Shown here piece after piece: positions 1 through 6,434 of a stretch of 7,477 nt of DNA (position 1 is its first letter; each line of letters starts with the position of its first letter). Source of the stretch: Clostridia bacterium (GTDB lineage Bacteria > Bacillota_A > Clostridia > Christensenellales > UBA1242). The translations under genes and the position numbers were made by a program. The notes under the pieces are model-generated. The model was not told the DNA's origin. It did no database searches and saw only the letters and a program-made list of their open reading frames with translations. The DNA is taken from the NCBI GenBank assembly GCA_017466005.1, contig JAFTUZ010000087.1:1-7477 (forward strand), in the 5' to 3' direction.

Positions 1-3000
1 CTAATTCTTTTACCATTTTAAAACCTTTGCTTCTGTTTTTGCTTAAACCCAACTCGCCATTTAAATAAGCAATTGCAAGTTCTTCTTTTGCACCAACTCC
101 ACCAAGGTCACTAGATTTGTTTAAACACTCTAATGTTTTTTTGTCGCTTTGTTCAAAGCCCACACCTTTTCTGTAAAACATAGATAAAATCCAATAGTAT
201 TTACTTTTTACGTTATCAGTCATATTATGCTCCTGACCATCTAACTTACAAATATATTCATATGCAAGTTTGGTGTTTTTCTTAACACCTGCTTCTCCTG
301 TAAGCAATGTAAAAGCATAACAAATAATGCCTTCTATTCCGCCTTTATCGGCAGCCTTTTTGTAGTAGGCTATACATTTTTCATAACTTTTTTCTACATT
401 CTTTCCACTAGCGTACTCGTAAGCCAAAAGCACACAAGCATGTACTTGCCCCATATCCACAGCCTTATTTAACCAAGCAAAGGCATACTCTATGTTTTTT
501 TCTGTTCCAACACCGTTTAAATACATAGAACCTAATTTATACATAGCATAAGGCATTTCCATTAAAGCACAACGTTTGTAAAGTATAAATGCAGCATTTA
601 AGTCTTTATCTACACCCAAACCAGATTCAAGCATTCCTGCTAGTTTTAATGCACAATCTTTATCGCCTTTTTCTGTACCCTGCTTATAACAAGTTGCCGC
701 AGCAGTATAATTTTGCTTAACACCAACACCTTCATAATAACAACCACCCAACTGATACAACGCTTCGGTCATACCCTGACTTGCATAGTTTTGGTACATT
801 TTTACACCTTCATTTAAATTTGCCTTATCACCTTGCCCAGCAACATTCATAAATGCAACCAAAAGTTTTGCGTCCATATTACCATAACTAGCAGACTTTA
901 ACGCAAGTTCAAATGCCTTGTTATAATCCTTTGTGTTATTAAACCCTTGTTGATATAATTTAGCAAGTTTATACATTGCTATATGGTCATACGGTTCGGC
1001 TATTTCGTAATACTCTTTGGCTTTATTAATATCTGCTTTTACGCCATTACCTTCTTTATATAAATCGCCTAATTTTGTTGCCGCTTCCCAATATTCTTTT
1101 TCCAAAGATTTTTCATAATATTTAACAGCATTTTTATAATCTTTTTGATGTAGTTCATAAAAATAACCTAGCACGTATTCTGCGCCATAAGCATTTTCTT
1201 TTACCGCTGTTTTATAATATTCTAGTGCTTTTTCTGCACTTTGCTCTACACCATATCCTAGCAAATAACAATTTGCCAAACTTAATGCAGATGTGGCAAT
1301 GCCAGCATTAAAACTTCGGTTATACCAGTTTACGGCTTTAAAGTAATCTTGCTCTACACCGTATCCGTTAAAAAAGCAATCTCCTATACAATGGTCGCCA
1401 CTTGGGTCACCAATTTCGGCTTGATGTTTATAAAGAGATAGTGCCTTATTGTAATCTTGCTTTACTCCAAGCCCTTTTTCGTAAAGTTTTGCAAGTTTAT
1501 CGTATCCCCTAGTATTACCACAAGCTATACCGTGCTCGTAACAATTTTTGGCTTGTTCGTAATTACCCATTTTATAGTAATAATCACCAACCATAACACC
1601 AGCATTGAGTGCTTTTTTATTTAAACCTTCATTATAATATTTATCCGTTTTTTCTTCAGATGTTTTTTCATACATTTTACCAAGCCAACAACAAGCAAGT
1701 AATGAACCTTTTACATATCCTGTTGTAAAGTTTTGAAAAGCAGATTGCTCATCTTTTTCAGTTTCTTCGCCTTTATATTGCATCATACCCACGCAAACAT
1801 AAGCATCGGCATAATCTTGCTCTTTTGCTTTACTAAACCACTCAAACGCTTTTTTGTAATCCTTTTTGCCAAACATACCACTGTAATAAGTATGACCAAT
1901 TTCAAACTGCGATTTTGCATCGCCCTTTTTGGCTTCTTTTAAAGTTTGTTCAAATTTTTCTTCAAACGCTTTTTTATTTTCCATATATTGTTTAAAGTTA
2001 AATTTAAAACCAGTTTGCAACTCTTCTGTTTTGCTTTCTTGTTTTACTTCTTCAATTTCTTCTTTAACTTCTTGTTTTACTTCTCTTTGTTCGGGAATTA
2101 TTCTTGGTTTATCCCCCAAACCTAGTTCGGCAGAAGATTTGCCATAAATATAAAATTGTATTAAATTTTGCAAATATTTTTCTAGTTCTTCTTCGGTATG
2201 ATTATCTGCAATCATCTCCAAAACACTTTTAGCATCTTCGCTAGTTTCTTTTACTTCGTTAAAAAGTTTAAGTGCTTCTTGTTCATCTTTTTCCACACCA
2301 AAACCAACATATTTTACAAGTCCTATGTAAAACTTTGCTTCGTCATAACCATTATCAAAAGCTGTTTGCCAATATTCTATTGCTTTTGCAACATCATCTG
2401 TTCCGTTTGCTTTTCCTGTTGCATACATATTTGCAAGTTTAAAACAAGCAAGATAATATCCGTTGTCAACTGCTTTTTCATACCAAGATTTTGCAAGGCT
2501 ATAATTTTGTAATTCATCTGTTCCGGTTTCGTAAATAATACCAGCATAATACTGCATTTGTGGGTCGCCTTCTTCTGCTTTTTGCAAAATATATTTTCTT
2601 CCAAGGTCATTTTCTTCTGCTTCTTTAACACCTTTTTGCAAAGAATCTGGATTTTCTTTTACAAATTTTAAATTTTTTGCAGATTGCTCGTCCCCTTGAT
2701 TTGCCGCTTGTTCCCACCAATATTTTGCTTTTTCTATATCTTGTTGTATAACATCGCCTTTGGCATACATATTACCAAGCATTGCCTGTGCTCTTACATG
2801 TCCAAGTTCTGCAGCCCTTTTGTAATAATCCATTGCTTTATAAACATTGTCGTCCCCAAACTTACCTATTGCATAAAACGCACCAACTGTAAAAACCGCT
2901 TGTGGCTGATTTTGGTCTGCTGCTTTTTGCATTAATTCTATACCCTTTTCTTCATCAAAATCTACACCAATACCGTTTAAATAACTAACCGCCAAATTAT

Positions 3001-3205
3001 ACTGCGCTTCACAATTTCCGTTATCAGCAGATTTTTGCCACCACTCAACGGCAAGTTGTGGGTTTTTGTTTGTTCCAAAACCTTCCATATAAAAATCACC
3101 CAACATACTTTGCCCTTTTGCGTCTCCGCTTTCCGCTTTTATTTGCGCAACTTTAAACAATGCCGACTTTTGTTCATCTGTTAAATCGTTTAAACTTTGT
3201 GCCAT
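1..3205 (-). CDS. Giant Sel1-repeat (TPR-like) protein, C-terminus cut by window edge
   Basis: The frame is open from an ATG at 3205 to the left edge, giving 1068 codons with no stop seen. AAAGGAG lies 7 nt before the ATG. I count about 26 Sel1-like repeats of ~36 residues (YxxGxGVxxDxxKAxxWYxKAAxxG pattern). About eight lie at residues 22-350 and about eighteen from 425 to the edge. Good examples end in KAVEWW/KSADNG-like or KALEYYKTAV-like helices. Repeat 5 (around residue 170) and repeats 10-12 are degenerate. Residues 371-396 form a Glu/Lys-rich linker, followed by an aromatic patch near 400-408. There is no signal peptide or membrane segment, so it is probably cytoplasmic. Sel1 repeats form alpha-solenoids that scaffold protein complexes; bacterial members are often involved in signalling or host interaction. 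The partner here is unknown and no catalytic domain is visible. It is a single gene with its own promoter. Confidence 0.93.
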   Translation of the reverse strand, partial: MAQSLNDLTDEQKSALFKVAQIKAESGDAKGQSMLGDFYMEGFGTNKNPQLAVEWWQKSADNGNCEAQYNLAVSYLNGIGVDFDEEKGIELMQKAADQNQPQAVFTVGAFYAIGKFGDDNVYKAMDYYKRAAELGHVRAQAMLGNMYAKGDVIQQDIEKAKYWWEQAANQGDEQSAKNLKFVKENPDSLQKGVKEAEENDLGRKYILQKAEEGDPQMQYYAGIIYETGTDELQNYSLAKSWYEKAVDNGYYLACFKLANMYATGKANGTDDVAKAIEYWQTAFDNGYDEAKFYIGLVKYVGFGVEKDEQEALKLFNEVKETSEDAKSVLEMIADNHTEEELEKYLQNLIQFYIYGKSSAELGLGDKPRIIPEQREVKQEVKEEIEEVKQESKTEELQTGFKFNFKQYMENKKAFEEKFEQTLKEAKKGDAKSQFEIGHTYYSGMFGKKDYKKAFEWFSKAKEQDYADAYVCVGMMQYKGEETEKDEQSAFQNFTTGYVKGSLLACCWLGKMYEKTSEEKTDKYYNEGLNKKALNAGVMVGDYYYKMGNYEQAKNCYEHGIACGNTRGYDKLAKLYEKGLGVKQDYNKALSLYKHQAEIGDPSGDHCIGDCFFNGYGVEQDYFKAVNWYNRSFNAGIATSALSLANCYLLGYGVEQSAEKALEYYKTAVKENAYGAEYVLGYFYELHQKDYKNAVKYYEKSLEKEYWEAATKLGDLYKEGNGVKADINKAKEYYEIAEPYDHIAMYKLAKLYQQGFNNTKDYNKAFELALKSASYGNMDAKLLVAFMNVAGQGDKANLNEGVKMYQNYASQGMTEALYQLGGCYYEGVGVKQNYTAAATCYKQGTEKGDKDCALKLAGMLESGLGVDKDLNAAFILYKRCALMEMPYAMYKLGSMYLNGVGTEKNIEYAFAWLNKAVDMGQVHACVLLAYEYASGKNVEKSYEKCIAYYKKAADKGGIEGIICYAFTLLTGEAGVKKNTKLAYEYICKLDGQEHNMTDNVKSKYYWILSMFYRKGVGFEQSDKKTLECLNKSSDLGGVGAKEELAIAYLNGELGLSKNRSKGFKMVKEL

Positions 3206-3239
3206 TACAATTCTCCTTTATAAAACTATATATACACCT

Positions 3240-3268
3240 ATTATAGCATTAAAAATAAAAAATGTAAT
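3240..3268 (-). promoter_or_regulatory. Sigma-A promoter with extended -10 for the Sel1 gene
   Basis: On the minus strand TATAAT (3245..3240) is preceded by TGC, giving an extended -10 (TGCTATAAT). ATTACA, 4 of 6 matches to TTGACA, lies 17 bp upstream at 3268..3263. It sits about 35 bp before the Sel1 start codon, leaving a short leader with the ribosome binding site at 3219..3213. A perfect -10 plus extension makes it credible despite the AT-rich background. Confidence 0.6.
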
Positions 3269-3324
3269 CTAATTTATAAACTAAAATAAGATTTACGTTT
3301 GGTTTAATAAAAATTTATAAAATA

Positions 3325-3356
3325 CCAAATAAAAAACCACTGGCATAAACCAGCGG
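3325..3356 (-). terminator. Rho-independent terminator after the DUF308 gene
   Basis: Read on the minus strand, CCGCTGG and CCAGTGG pair over 7 bp (one G-U) around a 6-nt loop, followed by TTTTTTATTT. It begins 5 nt beyond the stop codon of the membrane protein gene. The G-U pair and the long T-run both point to minus-strand use. It separates that gene from the Sel1 gene, which has its own promoter. Confidence 0.88.
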
Positions 3357-3360
3357 AATT

Positions 3361-3864
3361 TTATTTGTTTGTTGCTTTATATGTTATGCTTTTGGTTTGA
3401 ATACCTTTATCAAACAACACAAGCACTGCGTTTATTAAGAAAATTACACCTGCAATTATACAGAACACATCTAAAAGTGCCCATTTAGCAATAACCAATA
3501 AAACACCTATAATTATTGTTATAATTGGCGAAAGAATTGCCATAAAACCGTTTTTGTAGTTTTTAGAAATTTCCATTATTCCATAAGCAATAAGCACAAC
3601 ACCTAAAATTAAAAGCACTATTTCGGCAATTAACCAACCACAAAGCAACACAATAGCACCAACGGCAATTTCTATAATACCTTTTGTAGTATCTTTGTTG
3701 TTAACTATATCAACAACACCCAAAAGTATAAAAAGCACACCAATAATTGTAAACAAAATACCAAGCGAGCCACCTTGCAAAATTATAAGTAATAAACCTA
3801 TAATTGCATAAACAGCACACATAACTAAATTATTTGTTGATAAATTTAACTTGTTATCTGCCAT
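3361..3864 (-). CDS. HdeD/DUF308-like six-helix membrane protein
   Basis: This is a 167-residue protein that is almost all membrane. Six hydrophobic helices lie near residues 12-30, 33-54, 62-78, 81-97, 107-125 and 130-151. They fall into three helix pairs separated by short polar turns (NNKDTTKG, KNYKNG). The pairs share a gly-rich pattern such as IIGVLFILLGVVDI and ILGVVLIAYGIMEI. This repeated pair layout and the length fit the DUF308 (HdeD-like) family. E. coli HdeD is linked to acid resistance, but most members have no known role and I do not assign one. ATG 3864 has AAAGGAG 6 nt upstream. The gene has its own promoter and a terminator directly after the TAA stop, so it looks monocistronic. 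Confidence 0.82.
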   Translation of the reverse strand: MADNKLNLSTNNLVMCAVYAIIGLLLIILQGGSLGILFTIIGVLFILLGVVDIVNNKDTTKGIIEIAVGAIVLLCGWLIAEIVLLILGVVLIAYGIMEISKNYKNGFMAILSPIITIIIGVLLVIAKWALLDVFCIIAGVIFLINAVLVLFDKGIQTKSITYKATNK

Positions 3865-3937
3865 TATTTTCTCCTTTTAAATTTATAATAGCATAAAGCA
3901 TTTTAATTATTTTATGCATTATAAATTAATACGGTAT

Positions 3938-3966
3938 ATAATAGCATATTTAATTATAAAATTCAA
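3938..3966 (-). promoter_or_regulatory. Sigma-A promoter for the DUF308 gene
   Basis: TTGAAT (3966..3961) and TATTAT (3943..3938) are separated by exactly 17 bp on the minus strand. A TGC sits directly before the -10 (extended -10). The predicted leader to the start codon is about 65 nt. The -35 matches 4 of 6 and the -10 matches 5 of 6. Confidence 0.6.
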
Positions 3967-4004
3967 GTATTTATTTTACACAAATTAGTTAGATTTATAA
4001 AAAT

Positions 4005-4030
4005 AAAAAAGCATCAAAAGATGCTTTTTT
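4005..4030 (-). terminator. Terminator after the lipoprotein gene (bidirectional form)
   Basis: AAAAAAGCATC and GATGCTTTTTT form an 11-bp stem around a 4-nt loop, so a T-run follows the stem on either strand. It lies one base beyond the TAA stop of the lipoprotein gene. No rightward gene ends here, so the minus strand is the natural user. Confidence 0.88.
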
Positions 4031-4031
4031 A

Positions 4032-5207
4032 TTAACCTAAATCTGCAAGACCATCATAGTCAGTTGCATCTGTGTATGGTGCCCATACTTGACTTATTGA
4101 TACACCTAAAACCTCAGATACTTCTTCTCCATTATAATATACATCACCAGTGTTAGTGTTACCTCTAAAATCGTATGAGTGGTTATCGGCATTAAACCAA
4201 TTACCAACACTGTTTGCAAATTTTGTAAACATATGATAATTTGTAACACCTTCTTCTTCTGAAATTTCAGCACAAGCTTTAAGGTCGCCTGTGTTGGTGT
4301 TGTTTGTAACTATTATAGTGTTTTCGGTAGTAGCCCAACCAAAGTTTGTTATACTTGTAACAGTAGAATAATAAGTGGTTGCAGTTTTCATAAGGCCAGT
4401 AGATTCTATTGTTCCATTGTTTGTACAACTATCAATTTTAGCGTATAAATCGTTAGAATTAACATATCCCACAATACCTGCCGCTTTCCACATACCTTTT
4501 ACACTTGCGTTGTTTGTACAATTTTGAATAATAACTTTATTTTCTGTTGTAGAATTGTATGAACGACCAACAAGCCCACCAATAGCATCGTAACCACCAT
4601 CAATAGTACCATTTACAGTACAGTTTTGAATAGTAAGGCCACCAGTTGAAAAACCTACAAGACCACCAACACTATCACCTTTTAATGTAGCGCTGTTACA
4701 ATTGTAATTTACAGTAATTGTAAGGTTTTTAATTGTTGCGTTAGATACAATACCAAACAATCCGTAAGAATATGTGTAAACATCGGTTTCGGTAAAATCA
4801 CCTTCTAACTCTTTGTTTGCAGCAGTAGGTGCGTAACTACCGTTTGTTAAACCAACAATAGCTTTACCATTACCATCAAATGTTCCTGCAAAAACTTTTG
4901 CACTATCAAGTTCACCACGGTTACCTATACCAATAGGTGTCCAGGTTTTGTTGTTTAAATCTATATCGCAAGCAAGTTTAAGTGTAACACCTTCAAAATC
5001 TTCACCTTCACTTACCGCTTTTGCAACACCTGCAAGTTCTTCCGCAGTGTCAATGGTAATCACACCATTATCTGCCGGAGAAACAGTTGCACAAGTTCCG
5101 TCCCAAACTTCGCCATTAGGTGGAGTTTCGCCACAAGCTGTTAAGGCAAATAATGCTGGGAACATAAAACAAAAAGCTGTTAAAAAACCAAAAATTTTCT
5201 TTTTCAT
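4032..5207 (-). CDS. GLUG-repeat surface lipoprotein
   Basis: The protein is 391 residues. Residues 1-25 form a lipoprotein signal: MKKK, a hydrophobic core, then the lipobox L-T-A-C with Cys25 as the likely lipidated residue. A TIDTAEEL segment (51-58) and FAGTFDGNGKAIVGL (106-120) are typical of extracellular GLUG/beta-helix proteins. GLUG-like motifs follow at 148-152 (YGLFG), 181-185 and 210-214 (GGLVG), and 243-247 (AGIVG). They alternate with strand-like units such as TIQNCTVNGTIDG and IDSCTNNGTI, which suggests a short right-handed beta-helix. No catalytic or C-terminal anchor domain is seen. Export and tethering to the outer face of the membrane is inferred; the ligand is unknown. A longer frame opens at a GTG at 5216, but that GTG lies inside the ribosome binding site, so the ATG at 5207 is the better start. 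Confidence 0.87.
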   Translation of the reverse strand: MKKKIFGFLTAFCFMFPALFALTACGETPPNGEVWDGTCATVSPADNGVITIDTAEELAGVAKAVSEGEDFEGVTLKLACDIDLNNKTWTPIGIGNRGELDSAKVFAGTFDGNGKAIVGLTNGSYAPTAANKELEGDFTETDVYTYSYGLFGIVSNATIKNLTITVNYNCNSATLKGDSVGGLVGFSTGGLTIQNCTVNGTIDGGYDAIGGLVGRSYNSTTENKVIIQNCTNNASVKGMWKAAGIVGYVNSNDLYAKIDSCTNNGTIESTGLMKTATTYYSTVTSITNFGWATTENTIIVTNNTNTGDLKACAEISEEEGVTNYHMFTKFANSVGNWFNADNHSYDFRGNTNTGDVYYNGEEVSEVLGVSISQVWAPYTDATDYDGLADLG

Positions 5208-5215
5208 TTTTTCCA

Positions 5216-5221
5216 CTCCTT
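5216..5221 (-). promoter_or_regulatory. Ribosome binding site fixing the lipoprotein start
   Basis: AAGGAG ends 8 nt before the ATG at 5207. The in-frame GTG at 5216 overlaps its last G (GGAGTGG), so it cannot be served by this site. This decides for the ATG and the MKKK N-terminus. Confidence 0.85.
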
Positions 5222-5320
5222 TTTAAATAAAAAAAATATAACTTCACTAAAAATAACATATTATACAAGTTTCACAACTATTATAATTATCTTATAATAT
5301 ATAAAAGCAAAGCCACTAGT

Positions 5321-5349
5321 ATTCTACTTTTATTCTACAAAAATGTCAA
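5321..5349 (-). promoter_or_regulatory. Sigma-A promoter for the lipoprotein, with a duplicated GTAGAAT motif
   Basis: A perfect TTGACA (5349..5344), a 17-bp spacer and TAGAAT (5326..5321, 5 of 6) make a strong promoter on the minus strand. The leader to the ATG would be about 107 nt. The heptamer GTAGAAT occurs twice, at 5338..5332 and 5327..5321, 11 bp apart (one helical turn), and one copy covers the -10. This could be a regulator site, but that is inference. A second TATAAT at 5265..5260 lacks a fitting -35. Confidence 0.72.
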
Positions 5350-5583
5350 GTAGTATAATTAAAAAACTATTACCATTTATAAAAAAATATTATGCTTTAA
5401 ATAAAATTTTTATTGCTTTTAAACAGTAGCATATAAATTATAATACTATAAATAATATATATGCTTTATTATTAAAAAATATGATTAATTTTTATTTAAA
5501 CTACTTAAAAATTTTTTATATTTAGTAAATCAAACATAAATTTCTCCTTGTTTTAAATAATTAAAATTATCTGCTTTATATAT
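5350..5583 (-). other. AT-rich gap with one orphan ribosome binding site and a 10-codon frame
   Basis: No gene of useful length is seen on either strand. The only structured item is AAGGAG at 5549..5544, 6 nt before an ATG at 5537. It opens a 10-codon frame (MFDLLNIKNF) that stops at 5505. It could be a leader peptide, the eroded start of a lost gene, or chance. No good promoter stands before it, since the tRNA terminator lies directly upstream. The rest is A/T-run sequence without a clear repeat. Confidence 0.3.
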
Positions 5584-5613
5584 AAAAAACTTGATAAAAT
5601 TACCAAGTTTTTT
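5584..5613 (-). terminator. Terminator downstream of tRNA-Arg
   Basis: On the minus strand AAAAAACTTGG pairs with TCAAGTTTTTT (one G-U at the loop end) around an 8-nt loop, ending in a T-run. It lies 34 nt beyond the CCA end of the tRNA. The stem is nearly symmetric and could also work rightward. Confidence 0.72.
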
Positions 5614-5646
5614 ACTAAACTACAAAATATTTTTATAGTATTTATT

Positions 5647-5721
5647 TGGTCTCCCCAAGAGGATTCGAACCCCTAAAAATGCGTCCGAAGCGCATTGTGA
5701 TATCCATTTCACCATGGAGAG
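5647..5721 (-). tRNA. tRNA-Arg, anticodon UCG, CCA encoded
   Basis: The complete cloverleaf is 75 nt with an encoded CCA. The acceptor is CTCTCCA with TGGGGAG (one wobble). The D stem is GTGA/TCAC with GG in the loop followed by A (position 20, a known arginine identity base in bacteria). The anticodon stem is ATGCG/CGCAT with loop CTTCGGA, giving anticodon TCG. The variable loop has 4 nt. The T stem is AGGGG/CCTCT with loop TTCGAAT. The discriminator is A. It reads CGA and probably CGG codons. No clean promoter is seen directly upstream. It may be transcribed through from the preceding two-gene unit, because no minus-strand terminator separates them. Confidence 0.96.
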
Positions 5722-5818
5722 ATGAAACCTCTTATGGCAGAATATATCTCAAAACCACCATGGAGAGGTGAAATCTCTACATAGTGGAATATATTAAACC
5801 ACCATATAGAGATATAGG
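5711..5818 (-). repeat. Imperfect ~45-bp tandem repeats overlapping the 5' end of tRNA-Arg
   Basis: Two and a half units lie head to tail at 5711-5756, 5757-5800 and 5801-5818. Units one and two begin with the same 11 bases, ACCATGGAGAG on the plus strand, and end in AAACC; the third begins ACCATATAGAG. Read on the minus strand, the shared start is CTCTCCATGGT, which is exactly the acceptor 5' strand plus the D-arm start of the tRNA. The tRNA 5' end is therefore one member of the repeat family. Possible origins are slippage duplication of the tRNA 5' region or a remnant of a lost tRNA copy. Confidence 0.8.
5773..5813 (-). other. 15-bp leader hairpin upstream of tRNA-Arg
   Basis: On the minus strand ATCTCTATATGGTGG pairs without mismatch with CCACTATGTAGAGAT around an 11-nt A/T loop, using two G-U pairs. 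On the plus strand the same two positions become C-A mismatches, so the structure favours an RNA made in the tRNA direction. The next repeat unit (5722-5760) folds similarly but less well: ATGGTGG with CTGCCAT, flanked by CTCT with AGAG. The role is unknown. It could guide processing of the tRNA precursor or be a fossil. Confidence 0.6.
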
Positions 5819-5838
5819 CGTGCATATGCACGTTTTTT
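5819..5838 (+). terminator. Rightward terminator-like palindrome with no rightward gene
   Basis: CGTGC, ATAT, GCACG forms a perfect 5-bp stem with a 4-nt loop, directly followed on the plus strand by TTTTTT. On the minus strand only GCC and mixed bases follow the stem, so it would be poor as the terminator of the GNAT-like gene. No plus-strand gene precedes it. It is either a terminator for an unannotated rightward transcript or chance. Confidence 0.45.
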
Positions 5839-5861
5839 AATTTTATTTTTTAATTTTAAAA

Positions 5862-6401
5862 CTAAATTGTTAAATTGCCTTCGTAAATTTTGCTTGTTTT
5901 TAAATCTTTGACTAATTTTGCATTTAAAAAATATTTTGCAAATTTTTCGCCATCTTCACTTACGCAATCTAATATAATTGTAGAAATTATTATATTTTCT
6001 TTTTTATAATCTTTTAATTTTTGAATAAAACCATCACAAAGATATTTTATAGCTTCGCCATTTTGATAATCTTCGTGTAATACAACAGAAGTTAACAAAC
6101 ATTTATTTTCTTCGGTTTTAGAAAATTTAACTATATCTTTACTTGTAATTTCATAATCCTTTTTAGTTCCATTTACAAAACCTAAATAACACTCGTTTGT
6201 AATTGGCATAAAATTTATATAACCAATAACTTTATTATTGTGCAACAACATTGTGTAAATATCGTCATTTACAGAAATCCATTCTTTACAAATTTCTAGA
6301 ACGCCACTATCTTCTTCTTTATAAACACTTGCATCTAATTCAAGCATTTGTTGTAAAAGATTGTCGTTTATTTTATAAACTAGTTTATAATTACTGTCCA
6401 T
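5862..6401 (-). CDS. GNAT-like N-acetyltransferase domain protein
   Basis: This 179-residue soluble protein has the strand/helix order of a GNAT fold. An N-terminal strand and helix carry LELDASVYKEE (20-30). YTMLLHNNKVIGYINFMPI (49-67) gives the typical beta-hairpin, and CLLTSVVLHEDYQNGEAIKYL (101-121) matches strand beta4 plus the acetyl-CoA loop. A C-terminal region follows with KFAKYFLNAKLVKD (153-166), where GNATs often have a GF motif. The acyl-CoA loop is degenerate: QNGEAIK instead of the usual Q/R-x-x-G-x-G/A. Catalysis is therefore uncertain and the substrate unknown. An in-frame TAA two codons upstream fixes the first start. The ribosome binding site is weak (GGA only). It begins 33 nt after the membrane protein gene, so translation in one operon is likely. 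Confidence 0.68.
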   Translation of the reverse strand: MDSNYKLVYKINDNLLQQMLELDASVYKEEDSGVLEICKEWISVNDDIYTMLLHNNKVIGYINFMPITNECYLGFVNGTKKDYEITSKDIVKFSKTEENKCLLTSVVLHEDYQNGEAIKYLCDGFIQKLKDYKKENIIISTIILDCVSEDGEKFAKYFLNAKLVKDLKTSKIYEGNLTI

Positions 6402-6434
6402 ATATTAATCCATTTATACTAAAAAATTATTTTA

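Noticed and set aside
2198..2512. Plus-strand 104-residue frame rich in Phe, Cys and Ile
   Set aside because: It is the antisense of Sel1 repeats in the long minus-strand gene and its composition is that of complementary sequence. Other plus-strand frames at 1733-2147 and 2684-2935 have the same explanation.
5208..5216. GTG at 5216 as the lipoprotein start
   Set aside because: The GTG overlaps the AAGGAG site. The ATG at 5207 has ideal 8-nt spacing and gives a standard MKKK signal peptide.
4948..5226. Plus-strand 92-residue frame
   Set aside because: It lies entirely antisense to the lipoprotein signal and N-terminal domain, and it has no ribosome binding site.
5260..5265. TATAAT at 5265..5260 as the main lipoprotein promoter
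   Set aside because: No acceptable -35 lies 16-18 bp upstream, whereas a perfect TTGACA with a good -10 lies further up at 5349-5321.
5711..5818. CRISPR array or phage attachment site
   Set aside because: There are only two and a half units, they are imperfect, and there are no unique spacers. They touch the 5' end rather than the 3' end of the tRNA, and no integrase gene is nearby.
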